Positions 47,500 to 60,929 of a DNA stretch of 64,000 nt are shown here, piece by piece. The stretch's first letter is position 1, and the number at the start of each line of letters is the position of its first letter. A program made the translations under genes and the position numbers. A model generated the notes under the pieces. That model saw only the letters and a program-made list of their open reading frames with translations. It did not search any database and had not been told where the DNA came from. Source of the DNA: Bombus terrestris (taxonomy: Eukaryota > Arthropoda > Insecta > Hymenoptera > Apidae); assembly GCF_910591885.1 (NCBI RefSeq), contig NC_063275.1, positions 20,138,501 through 20,202,500 on the forward strand, in the 5' to 3' direction.

Positions 47500-50020
47500 T
47501 CTAAACAAAAATTTTACGTCCTAATTGAGTGAAAGAAGAGATAATTTTTCTCTTCGCTGTTAATCATTGCTTGATATACACGTGCATCGAGAACTAACTA
47601 CGAAGCCTAAAATTACATTTTATATATATTACATATAATAAAATTGACATACATATATCATACATATATTAAAATTTAACGAACGTTTTAAACGAACGTC
47701 GTAACGAACTTTTAAAATTAAAAAATATAGAGTTCTTTTGGGATAAAGTTCTTAATCTTTGACTAGTATTAATCAATTATATTATATAGTTTATTACATT
47801 AACAAGCTGAGTATAAAGTAGGTAGATGAAAACGTGAAAAACTGAAGAACTTTTCTTATAACTGGATATAAGATGGGAAATATGTCTAAATGGATTTTAA
47901 TATTTCATAAAATTAAAATAATAAGTCTATATTTCTATAGAAATGTAAATATTTTTCGTGCAAATTTTTGGAGTATTCACATTCTTTAATCGAGATTTAT
48001 ACGAATAAAGTTGTGTAACATTTACGAAGGTATAACTTATTATTTCTCAATGTCAGTTTTTGGTCTGGTTCCAATTAATGGAATTTGAAATATGTTGTTG
48101 CATATTACACAATACTTTCGTATTATTTCAATTTATTCTGAATTTTTCTCTAATCGTCATTGTTGTATTTCCTTTATTTAAACTTTCATATGATTTTCAA
48201 CATATTTTGCTAATTATTCAACAACTATTTTATTATATGAAATTTATTTAGCGAACTTAATCACTTGATCGTGAATAATACAGCTATAACTTAAAACTGA
48301 ATAGATTTTAAAATTACCAAACAATGACTGAACGATTACATTAAATCATTTAAATATTTGAATGAAAAATTGAAGGAATTGCAATGTAAAAATTATTGAT
48401 AACGCTAACAAGTATCGATAATTATTGTGTAAGGCAAACAACAACATAGAGTATTAAAGACGAGGACGCATTTCTAGATACTTGAAAACATCATTAAGTG
48501 GTTCGCCTCCCGTTGCAAAAATGTCATCGGTAGAGAAGAAAGGTTAAAGGTATGTTAACGAGGAAAGCCGTACAGTGCATAAATTGTAATACAACAGGTT
48601 AAAAATATTAAAGCTAGTTAAAGTAGGTATTTCCATTTGTTTCCACTTCCTCGTTAACTGTTTTATATTACATATGAATTGTTTCACAATATTTTACATA
48701 GAGATTACAGCCTTTTGTATTATAATGTTACAATTGTCTCCACGTCCTATACTTTAAACTTTATAATTTACATCATTTTACTTTACTTATTTTGCTAACA
48801 TCATTTATTAAAGTCGATGTTCATTTCAAGTAATAAAAAAATGGCACGTGTGACAATTTTTCAAACGCGATAGACACCTGTATGTTCTGCATACTTCAAA
48901 AAAACTATAAAAATATTTCATTACAGTTTATGTAAAATTCTGTATCCTACAGTCAGTTAATTCTTACATTTTATTTTGTTTCCAATAATTATAATCGTTC
49001 TGGACTATAAATTAATAAGCTTTAGCATATCTAATTAATTTCTAGTTGTTAATTAAATTTTATAGTCGATTAGAATTTCCAAGGTATTCTAAAAACAAAA
49101 GCAATATTCCACTTAGGAAAGTTAAAATCTTCTTTTTTTGTAACCTTCTTTTAATTTTCATATTATAACTGTCATACGTTGATTTTACAGTTGTGAAATA
49201 AGAATAAGCTAGTCTTCTAGTGTTTTACTTTTCTCGGTGAATATAATGTATCCTTTTGGGGGACGAAAAAGATCAATCGTTTTTCAATACAATGTATGTA
49301 TGTTATAATTCGTTCCTTATCACGTTAACGTATAAAATTATATATAATGCAACATATAAAAATTGACAATTTTTCCTCGGTTTTATAGTTATATAACTAT
49401 ATATAATATTATTTTATAGTTATAGTTCCTAACAGAATATATTATTCTATACAGAAATATTCAAACATATAAGAAAAAAGATTGTATATTTATACAGTCT
49501 TATTACTTCGCGTGAATTATGAATTATAACAATATTAAATAAACACCGCGTTTAACGACTCTCAATTAGTTGTCTAGCGTACGAAACATTAATTTTTGTA
49601 TGGCAAAGAATTTAGAAATAATTGAAGAAATAATTATCCCTTCACAAGACTTCTTGCATTTCTAATATCAAATACAAAAAGACACATATTTCTGTGCCAA
49701 ATAAATATTGCTAGTCGTGCTACGTATGATAGGATTTAAAATGTGAAATTTATAGCAGATGCTTCTATTTGAAAGCTAATTGAAGTACTAAAGATTTACC
49801 TCTGAAACTTCCCAAACAAGTAAAATTATTGATTTCGAATTCTGTGTTCTCATAATTACCAAATAGGCATAACACAAAACTAACGTTGATTCTTATTAAC
49901 ACCGAAACGTGACTACGTACATTTATTCATTTTTATCGCGCTACTTTACTCATAGTCCTCTGCACATAATATATTTAAGTACAGATTTGAAATCAGTACT
50001 TAGTTCCAGCGTTAACTAAG
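47500..50020. other. AT-rich non-coding stretch
   Basis: No gene supported. The 63-codon frame at 48060-48251 is hydrophobic because of T-richness and is not considered real. Confidence 0.6.
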
Positions 50021-50119
50021 TAATCTACACCGACGCTATGTCCTGTAAAAATAATGCCTCAAAGATTTCCTGCTACCTGAAAATCCCAACTTAAACTCCC
50101 AACAGCCAAACCAAAACAC

Positions 50120-50801
50120 TCAAATCGCAGTGCGTACTTGTTGCACCGCGGATTTGCGAAACACATCAGCAGATAATAACGAGCATCAACGAGATTCCTT
50201 CAGGTGACGTGTAATAAAAACGAGAGAAGCGAACAAATCCAAAGAGAATAGCAGAACCGAGTGAAGATCAAAGATACGCGAACAGACAAGTCATAAGTTA
50301 AACGGAAAGAATAGCAAGCTGTCGTTCGAAATCTCGTTTCGAAAGTTCAGTGCACACGCACGCACCATGCACCAGGATATAAGTACATGTTGGCAACGTA
50401 TCGGTCGGTAATCAACGTGAAAGGTTAAAGGTGCGTTTAGGATAAGTGTGAATGCACGGGAGCCCACGTGAGCCAGCGCAGGTGTGATCGTACCTTTAGT
50501 GCGAGTGGGTGGCCCGGAGGGGTGTCTTATCGACCAGGATACGAAGCTCCGGAGGCTCAGTATTCGCGGGACCACCACCCCGTCGAAGCGTTCTCTCGCC
50601 AACCGGGATATATACACACATACACAGTGCTCTTCACGGTGCTCCTCGCGGTGCAGCTCCACTACGTTCGATTTCTTCGTCTGTCGGGCTCCAATGTACC
50701 GTGCGTCGTGAGAAAGAGCCTTCTCACCTGTGACCGGCGTTTTCCTCGCGAAACGACGCGCCGTTTCTTCACGGAAGCTCGTCGAACGCAAAACCATCAG
50801 A
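50120..50801 (+). promoter_or_regulatory. Candidate promoter and first exon
   Basis: A G+C- and CpG-rich island between AT-rich flanks. It ends at 50801 in ATCAGA followed by GTAAGTC, a near-consensus splice donor on the + strand. Stop codons are scarce on both strands. A + frame from 50468 runs 111 codons to the donor, and a minus frame of 268 codons lies opposite; neither shows a known domain. I infer a transcription start and mainly untranslated first exon of a + strand gene whose coding part lies past this window. A coding contribution cannot be excluded. Confidence 0.4.
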
Positions 50802-51499
50802 GTAAGTCTTACAGCCGATAGATATTTGTTTTCCTTTATTATTTGTTCGAGGGTAGGACTCGTGGAAAAATAACTAAATTTCCAAAGATCCGATAGAAAA
50901 TGAAATCGGGGACGAAGGTGTCGCGTTGGTGATAGACAGTGTAAATTCAGAGGCGGCTGGCGTTCTCGTCTGATGATTTCCGCGACATTTTCTTGCAGAT
51001 CAAAAGATAGATCGTTGTTACTACGAATGTAGTTGTTGATGGTAGTTCGCTTTGGTTGATAGTCTGGCTCGTTCGCTACTTGTCTTGTTGTGATCATTGG
51101 CGTAGGTGTAAATAGGTACGAAGCGTTTCCGTGCTTTGTTCGTCTTTGTGGAACGTGTTCGCTCTTGCGGAAAGATAATAGGCGATTCGAATGTGAATTC
51201 CAGATAGTCTGTCACTTTTGCCGCCCATTTTCGCTACAGTCGAATGACCCAGTTGACGATCGAGTACTCGTCGTGGATACATGAGATATTTCCCGACGAC
51301 CTGCGGTGACCTATTTATCGATTCTCGAGATTTTAATGAACCATTTCCACGATTGTTTTCATCGCTTTCACGCATGTACGAGTACATCTTCAACGATGTT
51401 TCCATCAAAGCGTCTTTTGTTGCCATTATTACCAACTATATAGCTAGCTATTCTTCGAAGCTTAATTTAACAAAATTAATAAAAATGTAGCTGATTTCA

Positions 51500-52020
51500 G
51501 ATATGCCTTAGAAACGATCTATCGCGCAATTCTCTTTGTCCTTATTTCTTTCATCAAAGTAAAAGTCCTAGAAATCACGTTCCATCGCCAAAGAGGTCTC
51601 GTTATTAGATTTTTCCCGGTTCTCGGTGTCCGGGGCCAAAGTTCGACGAAAGAGGCGCGCATTAAAATCACTCTACAAATACATACATCAAAGCAAGGAG
51701 TACACTGACCTCGATTACCGAATCTATCGAGGCAGCTTACAGTTATACGACGCTGGAACAGAGCCAGAGCCAAAGTTGCAACTGCATTTCGTGCGACTGG
51801 CAGCTGTGAGTCAACGTACGAGGAATCCCTCTCGCCGGGGACGTATCCATAAATCAATGTTGTTCGACGCTCACGAGGATCCCGGCCTTTCACACGGTCG
51901 ATAATTAGGTCTCGGTGAGATTCAAGTCGGATATTCGACTCCGTTTCCCGCTGGTCCCTCGCTAGACGAAGGGAAGTTATGCACGAGGCGCAGGGAAACC
52001 GAAGCAGCTTCGAGCTTTAA
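51500..52020 (+). promoter_or_regulatory. Second CpG-rich island, possible alternative first exon
   Basis: G+C-rich with overlapping open frames on both strands (+ 51626-51904, - 51519-51893), none with a recognisable domain. It ends near AGCTTTAAG followed by GTAATCG (about 52021), a donor-like site on the + strand. This is the same pattern as 50120-50801, suggesting a series of alternative first exons. Confidence 0.33.
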
Positions 52021-52149
52021 GGTAATCGCGTTTCCCCGTCGCACCAAGGACCAATAATCAAAGAGAAAATAGTTTCAAGGATCGATAGGGAGAGAAGGAG
52101 AGGATTTATACGATGGAATATTTCTGTTTCGACGCTTCGAACGCTGTAC

Positions 52150-52790
52150 GAACGGTACAATAAGAAATGAAACTTGGGAAAATTCTATCGAGATTAGTTA
52201 AGAAAGCACGAGAGCGATTAATCGTGAAATACAAAGGGAATATTATCAGTGAATTAATTCAGAATTCATAAAAGTATGGTAAGATTGTTAGTTGGTTCCA
52301 TGATCGATGGGAAAGGAGAAAAAGCTAGAAGAATTTTATTAAAACCGATTCGTAGTCTACTTAGTAAAGCTTAGTAGAGCTGTTGTTTATTAAAAGTTCT
52401 ATTCATAAAGTTGGGGAAATACGTAAGCGATTAATCACGAGTTACGAAAGAAATATGATTAGCGAGTTAGTTTAGAACTCGTAAAGATATTGTAAGATGT
52501 TTGATCTTACGATGAATGGGAAAGAAATGAAAACTAGGAAAGTTCTATTAAATCTGGTTTAAAAAATATGTAAGTGGTTAATGATAAAATGTGAAAGCGT
52601 CGTGATCGACGAAAAAGAAATGAAAATTAGGAAAATTCTATTAAAACTGGTTTGAAAAACATGTATACGAGTAATAGTGAAATATACAAAGGAAATAACG
52701 TTGGTGGATTTAGAATTTCGAGTCGCTGATGACTTATGACGAGAAATTTATGTTAACAGAAATTATTAAGGGACTATCCACGTGATTAAT
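52150..52790. repeat. Decayed tandem array I (about 100-180-bp units)
   Basis: Related units start near 52162, 52396, 52524 and 52617. They share AAGAAATGAAAMTWRGRAAA, TTCTATTRA, GGTTTRAAAAA/TTAGTTAAGAAA, RYGTAWRYGATTAAT and GTGAAATACAAAG blocks in constant order. Units are of unequal length and strongly diverged. They lie between two CpG-rich islands. No ORF is maintained. Confidence 0.7.
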
Positions 52791-52799
52791 CGAGGTAGG

Positions 52800-53060
52800 T
52801 GGAGAAAAGGATCAAATGTCGAGGTAAATTTCGTTGAAATCAGTTTAGGGCCACTACTGACGAGTCTGTTGGCGGTGACCGACGTGGAACGCTTATTTTC
52901 ACGCAATGCACGGAACACCCCTGTAGATTGGTACCTTCCGCGAAAGGGTGAACCACCTTGATGTCGTGCCACCTTCGATAAAACTGACTTGCATGCACCA
53001 TGCGAAGGCGCGTATTTGCATAAATACTTCCCAAGCTATTTTCTTTTATCGTTAGGACTA
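52800..53060. other. G+C-richer patch
   Basis: Moderately G+C-rich with overlapping minus-strand frames of 62-68 codons and no recognisable domain. Possible regulatory DNA. Confidence 0.3.
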
Positions 53061-53899
53061 CACCTATGGTCCGATCAATTAAACGTTCTGGGGGAAAAAA
53101 TTGGCCGGTCGTCGGTTAATTTTCTCTGATATAATCTCCGATGAATTCTCATCGTATTGTACTTGTCATATATTTTTCGTGCGATCTTCGAATGATTTAT
53201 GCCTTGTTTTATCGACGAATGAAAATCGACCAGTTCTATAACAACTTTTATCGAGAAATACAATTCCTCCGCGATATAAATACAAATGTATTTATCGGAA
53301 TCGTGCAATACGATAAGTAGTTTATTAAAAAGATTGAAATATATTGAACAGAGATTAAAGCTACAATTCTTTCATTTTCTTGAAGAAAGACGAACACAAA
53401 CAAGGGTAGTTTTTTATTATTAATTCTTCAAGTAAAAGATCGTTACAACGAACGGTCCTACCGTACCAATCTCAGCGAATGAAAGCGACACGATTCTACG
53501 TGCTTGATAAATTGACGTGCTGTTCGTATAATACTGTGACAAGGATTGCCTTTAAAACGATCAGTATGAATAAAAAATGTGCAAGTACAACAAGTAGGTA
53601 ATTGTTCAATGGTAATAAATTATGGTAGTAAAACCATTTAATAAGACGTGACGAAGACTAATCGTATATACTTTCTATGAAACCGAATTCAATCGCGTGG
53701 CGTGGACGCACAAGGATCGTTTATCGCGGTCAACAATCTGTTTACTAATTTTTGCTCGAAACTCTCTGGCGTGTCCCGTTAATCCAATTTTGCGAATCGA
53801 TAATTTTATCATGCATGAAATAGATTATCGATCGTCCCCCAATTGTTTACGTCCTACGGCCAGAAACTGGAGATCCTGTGAAAGTATATCGAATATGAA

Positions 53900-55350
53900 A
53901 CGTTCCACTAGCAATATGAATCGTTCATCCGTTTACCAACAAACGATATTAATAGAATCCCACGAACCCTGCAGAATTCTCACAAATACTCATTCCTCCA
54001 TCCTCCATCTCGCACTGTTCGTGAAATATCATTTAATATTTATCTAAAGGTGAAATTTTATACGGACGAAATGTCATTCTTCCCTCTCAACGCGAATCGT
54101 TCATCCGTTTACCAATAAAATCAATTCCACGAACTGTTCAGAATTTTAACAGAATTCCATTTCTCTGCACCTTTCCCTTCGCACATCGTGAAATGCCATT
54201 TACCCTTTTGACAGTGTAATAAAGCAAGAAGTTCGAAACGGATAATCTAGAAAATAGTTGTCTGTTTTTCCTTAAGATTTCCTGCATTTTCTGATATAAA
54301 ATACAAGGAATATCGTGAAATTTTTGTAAGGAATAACTTTAATGATTAATAATTGCATTCTCGAATTCTTTGCGTTTCAATTTCGCTAATGAAAAAAGAG
54401 AGCTTTCAATGCCTTAAGAAAATTTGTAGCATAAAATTGAAACAAAGTCCTTGAACATAAAAAATTTTCTAAGAGTGGAAACATACGATTGAAAACGTTC
54501 CAAAGAATATAGAAGAATTAAGACGTAAAATTTACAATATTACATTTTGGATATATTCTCGCCTATATTTCTGAATGGTCAATGATCAATTAGAGTAAAA
54601 ATTTTTAATCGACGAATATTTATCTTTCTGGACATAAAATCTTCGTCCATTTACCAATGGAATGCTGTTATAATAGATTTCCACATTTACATTTTTCTTC
54701 ATACGTCATGAAATATTATTTAATATCCATTTAGAGATAATTTGAAAGCAATAACAAATCACCCCCTCTCAACACAAGTCGTTCATCCAATTAATAACAA
54801 AATCATATTAACGAGATCTCCCGAAAAATCCATATTTCACAAATTAACATTATTTACTATCCATCTAAAACCCAAATTTTGGACCAACGTAAAATCATCG
54901 ATACGTAAATTTGTTTATTCATTTAACAATAAAACATTCCCGTTTCTCCATCTTCCACTTGTTACAATACTAAAATATCGAAGATATTCAAATATTTCTT
55001 GTCTTAATAATTACGCTTACCTCGGTAATTATTAAGAGACTAACATCTTTGCATCGCAACAGATTATTTTCATTTTCATTATCTTGTATCAATCTCCTTA
55101 TACTAAAATACTCCTAATAAATAACATTAAGATCGACAAATCGAGATTGTGCTTGCCGCATTTCTCTCCTGCGATCTTCGATTGCTTCATTTACCAAAGA
55201 AATGTTTAAATAGATAAGAAGGCATCCATGTAAAGCGTTAATATCCATTTAAAACGAAACTTTTAGCCAAGCAAGCAACTATGCGTACACGTGTTTGAAG
55301 AGATAAAAAAATATGTATTTACGGTATTAATATCCATTAAGAAGCAAAAT
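53900..55350. repeat. Decayed tandem array II (about 130-180-bp units)
   Basis: The anchor CGTTCATCCGTTTACCAA is exact at 53924 and 54100. Degraded versions occur near 54644, 54780, 54908 and 55186. Downstream blocks recur in order: CCACGAAC, CAGAATTYT, TCTCCATCYT or CTTTCCCTTC, CGTGAAATRYCATTTA, and ATCCATYTAAA before AAATTTTRGRC. The first two copies are 176 bp apart. No ORF is maintained. It adjoins the CpG-rich island at 55.4 kb. Confidence 0.7.
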
Positions 55351-55379
55351 TTTGGCCGAAATGATCGTAGCTTGGTCAG

Positions 55380-56060
55380 CTCGTTGCTACCAAACGAACC
55401 GAAAAAAGTGGAACGAATCAGAGCGAGGAACGCGGAGGAACCAGACGAGTCCACTGTGCGCTCGCATAACGCGCGCATATTAATCCTACGTGTTTCCACG
55501 TTTCGTTCCTTTTCTCTTTTTTCTTTCTTTCTTTTTTTTTCCTACGGCTCCTTTTACACAACCGACGAAAAGAAGAGAGACGGAACATGCCCGCGAGCTT
55601 TTGGCAAAGATCCAAGACAGACTCGAACAGTGGAGTACTGGTTGCACATTCGGTGTGTCTATAGCCGCTCCACTCTGGTCGGTGCACATGCAGCTGCAGC
55701 CATGACACCAGGAATCAGGCCACTGTCCCACTTTACGCCTTTCCGAGCAATAAAGGTTACCCCTTCGTTCTTCGTGCACGTAACCAACCCGTTGCGAAAC
55801 TTGTACGATTCCTTGGCTGGAAATGCAAGACGCCGGACAGGCGCGCCGCGCCGTTTCGACCCATTCGCTTCGAGGAGAATCGAACCGCGTGCGTTTAGAA
55901 ACGGGGACGAAGTGTGGGCCTGGTTGACAATCCGGCCGGCCTTGCGATTTCGTTTACAGCCGCGCTTGTGAAAAGCCGCGACCATTGACGAGGTCCTCTT
56001 GAACGGGGCAGCCTTGAAAGTTCTGCGCCGACGAAAGTTCTCCGCACCGCGAATCTAGGT
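55380..56060. promoter_or_regulatory. Third CpG-rich island
   Basis: The most G+C-rich block of the right half (for example GCGCGCCGCGCCG near 55840). Long open frames on both strands (+ 55291-55971, 226 codons; - 55659-55985) are Arg-rich and motif-free, as expected from low stop density. The + frame 55490-55705 contains a helical stretch (ARELLAKIQDRLEQW) that could be worth a homology search. Most likely a promoter or first exon; strand not established. Confidence 0.38.
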
Positions 56061-56199
56061 TCTATCGAATCGTCAGCTCTCTTACAGTTTCTTCCGTAGC
56101 CTCCTTTATAATTGTTATATATCGTCGAACGAGAAATATCGGTGTTGCGGTGTTGAGAAGGTATGCTTGGTCGTTCTGTATTGGAAATGTATCGTGCCA

Positions 56200-57620
56200 T
56201 GATACGTTCTTCTTTTCTTTTTTCTTCATTTTGAACATCATTATTTTTTTATTTTATTTATTTGTCTTCTTGGAATTTTTATACAGTGTGTTGGGTTTGA
56301 TATAGGTTTAAAATTGTAAAGGCTTACGGTGGTCATTGAGAGAATTAAAAAATGACTAACTATAGTAAACATTTTTTGGTAAGATGTGACTTAGCAATTT
56401 AATTACGAGTCTTGGTAACATATCAAATGCAGAATAGAAAGATGTGCAAATACGTTAATTAGAGAAATCTAGAGAAACGTGTCATAACAAATAGTTGTGT
56501 CGAGGTGAAAGACTTTATCCTTTCTTTGGTCTGATTTCCTTTCGTTTGAATATGAAACTCGTATTTGTAATTAATTTTTCTAATTCGACTATGTATCGTG
56601 GATGAGTAGAATAAACTTATTAGTCTGTAATAACTAAAATTCTGTTTACTTGTGAGAAAAAAGAATTATATTTCAATCTAAAATTTAGAAAATAATTATT
56701 TTCATAAATATATAATATTTGGTATTGCTATAATAGTATATTGAGAGAAAAATACAGTAATAAAGAAATAGAATTAAATTAAATAAAAACGTGGACATAC
56801 GAAAGTGCATCTTTTAAGTTATATGGCGTTATAAACGATGAAATTATGTTTTGCACGAAAAGTACATACCGATTTTAAAACTTACATCGACTAAACATTT
56901 TTTTATTTAGTCTGTTAAGTACCCCTTTAAACATTTAAAATCTCAGACCTCTTTTTAACACTCGTATGTTGAAGCACGACTTACAATCACGGGTATTGTG
57001 TTTCTTTATGCAGAAGTTTTCAGCATGGCAATAGAAAGTTTCGATGGAGTAGTTAGATAATTTCGTGCTAAGTTTTTATTTATCGTGAATATGATTTCTA
57101 ATATAATTATTAAACTTTCAGCTGAATATACATGTTTCATAAAGAAACCAGTGAATTTCATGAACGAAGTACGACATCATTATTAGAAATGTTTATTAGA
57201 TGCACTGGACTAGATAATTCTGTTTCATTTGCAATATTAAACAGTCTTATTCTTGGAAAATAATCTTTTCTTTTGCACTGTACTTAATAGAAAATAAATT
57301 ATTCGAAAATCGTTCGAAGAAGCAGGTTTCTATCGAAACAACTTGAACAATAAAACTGCAACACACGTGAATAATTTCAATCTATAAAACTTAACAAATC
57401 ATGAAAAGTTATACACCCGCCTTCCCTATCAAAAATTTCATTTTTATTAAATACTACAAAAGCTTCCTTTTAAAAATTTCAATTAAAATCCTTATCTCAC
57501 AACTTATTAACTAACACGAAGGAAGCCAAAGGAAGAGAAAGTAAAACGTTGATTATGTAGGTTATTCAGTAACAACAGCTGAAGCTTTCTTTGCGTTCTA
57601 ATTTAAACGAAGCCAGAACA
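56200..57620. other. AT-rich non-coding stretch
   Basis: I see nothing beyond A/T runs and short imperfect repeats. Confidence 0.55.
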
Positions 57621-57629
57621 ATGAGAACA

Positions 57630-57970
57630 AATTCAATAATTGGAAATCCACGAGCATGGCGGCAACAGCTTTTCATCGAAACGTATGAGTAAACAGAACG
57701 GGAATTGTTGAACTACTCGGTTCTGTGATTTGTTTCTATCTGTCCAAGCCGTGGATGAAATTCGTGCACGTTGAATAACCGGGCTGTGCAATGCATGGTA
57801 ACACAACACGTGCAGATTGGATCGCGTGTCGTTCATCTCCCGTCCTTCGTGAACGTAACCGTGGACACGCGAAATTGTGTTTATCATTAGCACGAGCAGA
57901 ATTATTCTTTTATAAGATTAACGATGAAATACTGCGGGCCGTTGCCGCCAGCCGGCCTATCGCGAACATA
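57630..57970. promoter_or_regulatory. Fourth CpG-richer island
   Basis: A G+C-richer block with overlapping short frames on both strands and no recognisable protein. By analogy with neighbouring islands it may be regulatory DNA or an untranslated exon. Confidence 0.3.
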
Positions 57971-58983
57971 AACTAACTCCATTTTCGAAAATTTGTTATT
58001 CTTGCCTAGGAATGCACAATTTTCTAAGTTTTTTGTTCGGACAAAAGCGTAAATATTTGTGAGAATGGGATACTTAGTAATTGCAGTGGAGTTTATTGTG
58101 TTCTTGTTAAACATAGATATCGTTCGTTATCAAAAACAAGGAAATTGTACGACGTATGATTTAGACAATTTCGAAAGATTATACGATAGGTATGTATTGC
58201 GTTACGTCTTTTGTAGTTTAGATTGTAGAATCATTGTCTACGTGGTTTCATTTGTGGAATACGTTTTTATATTGCAACAGATACTATCGTACTATTTTGC
58301 AATGTCAAAATTGTAGAGTATCGAACAAATGTTGTACGTTCGCTGTTTTAAATTATCATAAAATAAAGTCATGCTTCTATAAGATCAAAGTATATATACT
58401 TCTCGTTAGATCATTTGGTTTTTCTTTCTAAGCAAAGCAATTCTGAACCACCAAAAGATTTCCTACAAATTTAATAATATCAGATAATAAAATAAAATAG
58501 AATTAAAGTTCTAATAAAAAGTACCACGAACCATATAATGTGCGAAACAATTTTCTGGCAAGAATCGTGTATGTTGCCATTTTCTTCTGGACCGCTATTT
58601 GCTCTTAGTCTTCAAATATAGAATATTATAAACTATTCACCATACGAAAAAATTCCTGAAATATTAGAAGAGAAAAAAAATATATTGCCAAAAATCACTG
58701 CAACTTTTAATCGAATTATTAATCCCTCGAGCTATTCAATCTTAATTCTAGATCAAAAAGTGCGAAAACTCGCTTATTACACGAAATGATTCCATAGAAA
58801 TAAAAAGAGGAATTAAAAAAGATATCGTTAAATCGCTGTAACTTCAAAATTGTCCCCAGATCAAATAACCGAGTACGAACCGAGTTATATATTTCCACTT
58901 TCAGACTATTCTATTTTAATTTTTCACTCAAACGTACCAAAATCCTCTTATCGTACAAAAAATCGATTCTCTAGAACTCAAAA

Positions 58984-58988
<5 letters not shown>

Positions 58989-59019
<31 letters not shown>
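58989..59019. repeat. (GT)n microsatellite
   Basis: About 15 GT dinucleotides. The short + frame running through it (58850-59044) is not supported as a gene. Confidence 0.95.
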
Positions 59020-59024
<5 letters not shown>

Positions 59025-59201
59025 TATATATCTTTCAAAAATGAAGAATTGCAGTCGAACAAATCTCTTTAAGGATGACCTTAAAAATAGAGGTTCCAAG
59101 CATACTGACATCGATTCAGACACAAAAATGGATCGGTTAAATCATCGGTGAAGATGGCAAGTCGGTGTTTACAAGTCGAAACGTTCTCTTGAGCGTGCTA
59201 A

Positions 59202-59585
59202 TTTCAACGCAACCGGTCGATTCCAAAAGGAAATCAAGGAGGACGCCAAAAACGGGACTGCAATAGTTTTCTAGCCGTGCAGCTGCACCCGGTGCAAGCT
59301 CTGCTGTTCGATAACCGAGGTGCAACGGCCGTCGGCCCCAAGAACGTATCTAGGCCACCGGCACCAGCATTTCCACCACCACCACCGGCACCACCATCAA
59401 TATCATTGCTACTGCTACAACCATCGCGAACCATCGTATATTAATACTACAACATTGTTGTTGTTGCTGTTCATTACATATACACGAGACGCTATTGAAT
59501 TAAGGAATCGCGTTTCCCTGGATGATCAAGAGAAGCGAATTGAACACGAAGGAAAAGATAATCAAGAGGCTCGCTGAGAAAAGAG
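59202..59585 (+). other. Candidate exon with several open frames
   Basis: A G+C-rich block ending in AAAAGAG followed by GTACAAG (donor-like, 59586). One + frame without a start codon is open from 59202 to a TAA at 59442-59444. It encodes a Pro-rich peptide including VQLHPVQALLFDNRGATAVG and then a Pro/Ala run. A second + frame (59320-59577) is His-rich. A minus frame (59234-59434) is Gly-rich. The CCACCA repeat at about 59372-59400 produces these low-complexity peptides. A TTTTCTAG acceptor-like site precedes 59275 in the first frame. Coding status undecided. Confidence 0.28.
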
Positions 59586-59699
59586 GTACAAGTGCATTTT
59601 TACAAGAGTAAGATAAGTATAAGAAAGGATATATAAGATTCATGCTTATCTCGAGGATTTTGCTATAAATTTTTCGACTCTTCTTCGTGAGCATACATA

Positions 59700-60880
59700 G
59701 AAATGAGATTTTTTCATTCGTATCACTTGTTTTCCGAACTCTCGGTTATCGTGTTCATTTGTCGTTATGTTGCATTATGATCTTGACGATTTAATATTAT
59801 TAGTAGACTATTCGTTGACTATCACGAGAAAGAGTACAGAACAAAGATTACGTGGTTTTATGCTGAGACTAAAATATCAAAATTTCAAAGGTTACTTCGA
59901 TATTTTTGTTTAATGGAACATGCTGTGTTACCTTGCGGGAAATAAAGGGACATTTTTAAATCGGGATTTTGAAAATGATTGAACATTATTGAATCTTTTC
60001 CACGTAAATGCCACGTAATTTCCTTAAAATTTCGAGAACAATCAAAACTATTCGTATTGTCTTAAAATTAATAGATTAATTATAAATTGCTTTTGGAACT
60101 TTCTGGTGTTTTTGACACATGACGTGGCAAATGCATGGCGTTGAAGACATTGTTTGAGAACGAAGAAAGGATATTTTAAATACTTTAAAACAAAGGAATT
60201 GGTATTTGTACCGATAAGAGATATTTCTCATTTAAAGCAAATGTAGATTTCCTCTGCGATATGAGAGAATTGAAAAAAATATCGTGGATGTCGAAATATT
60301 GAATATTTTGATTAAATGTAAAAAGATTTAAGTAGCAATTATCATATGGCGCATTGTAAATACGGTTACTACTATCTCTACCAGGGACTTGACTATATTA
60401 CCGCCGTTAATCGATGTGAAAGGTCACTACTATTTTTTATCAAACGTATGCACTTTAATAAATATTACGGGGCCAAAGTTACGGGTATTTTACAAAAATA
60501 ATGTTGCATGAACTACATGAACCTATTTCAAATTTGACAAATAAAACAAATTTCTAAAGTTACATCGTACCAATTTTGCTTTTGATTATATCTTAACATT
60601 AAATATAAATAATATTGCAATATGTAACTTCACATTGAAAAAGGTCTATTCCACAATATCTAACTCAAAATATTTGCATCAATCTTTCAAAAAACATTCT
60701 ATAGAAATCATGAAACGTTTCAATATTAAAAATGATCACCAAGCAATGTCCTTTACCTCTTGGAATAAAGTTTTATATTATACCGACAAACGTTGGTTAC
60801 AAAACGATATTTAAATGTTCTAAATTGAACAAAAAGAAAAATAAATAAATAAATAGAAACTATCCTAAAAGTAATACAAC
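59700..60880. other. AT-rich non-coding stretch
   Basis: No gene or clear repeat was seen. Confidence 0.55.
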
Positions 60881-60929
60881 TTCAGCTTGCCCAAAAAGAG
60901 CAGTGCACTTCATCCAACGCGATAAAACC

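Noticed and set aside
50291..51097. 268-codon minus-strand frame
   Set aside because: It lies in a G+C-rich island with open frames on both strands, crosses a good + strand donor, and shows no domain, membrane segment or signal peptide.
55291..55971. 226-codon + strand frame
   Set aside because: Arg-rich, motif-free composition in a CpG island with long frames on the opposite strand. Its start lies inside a decayed repeat array.
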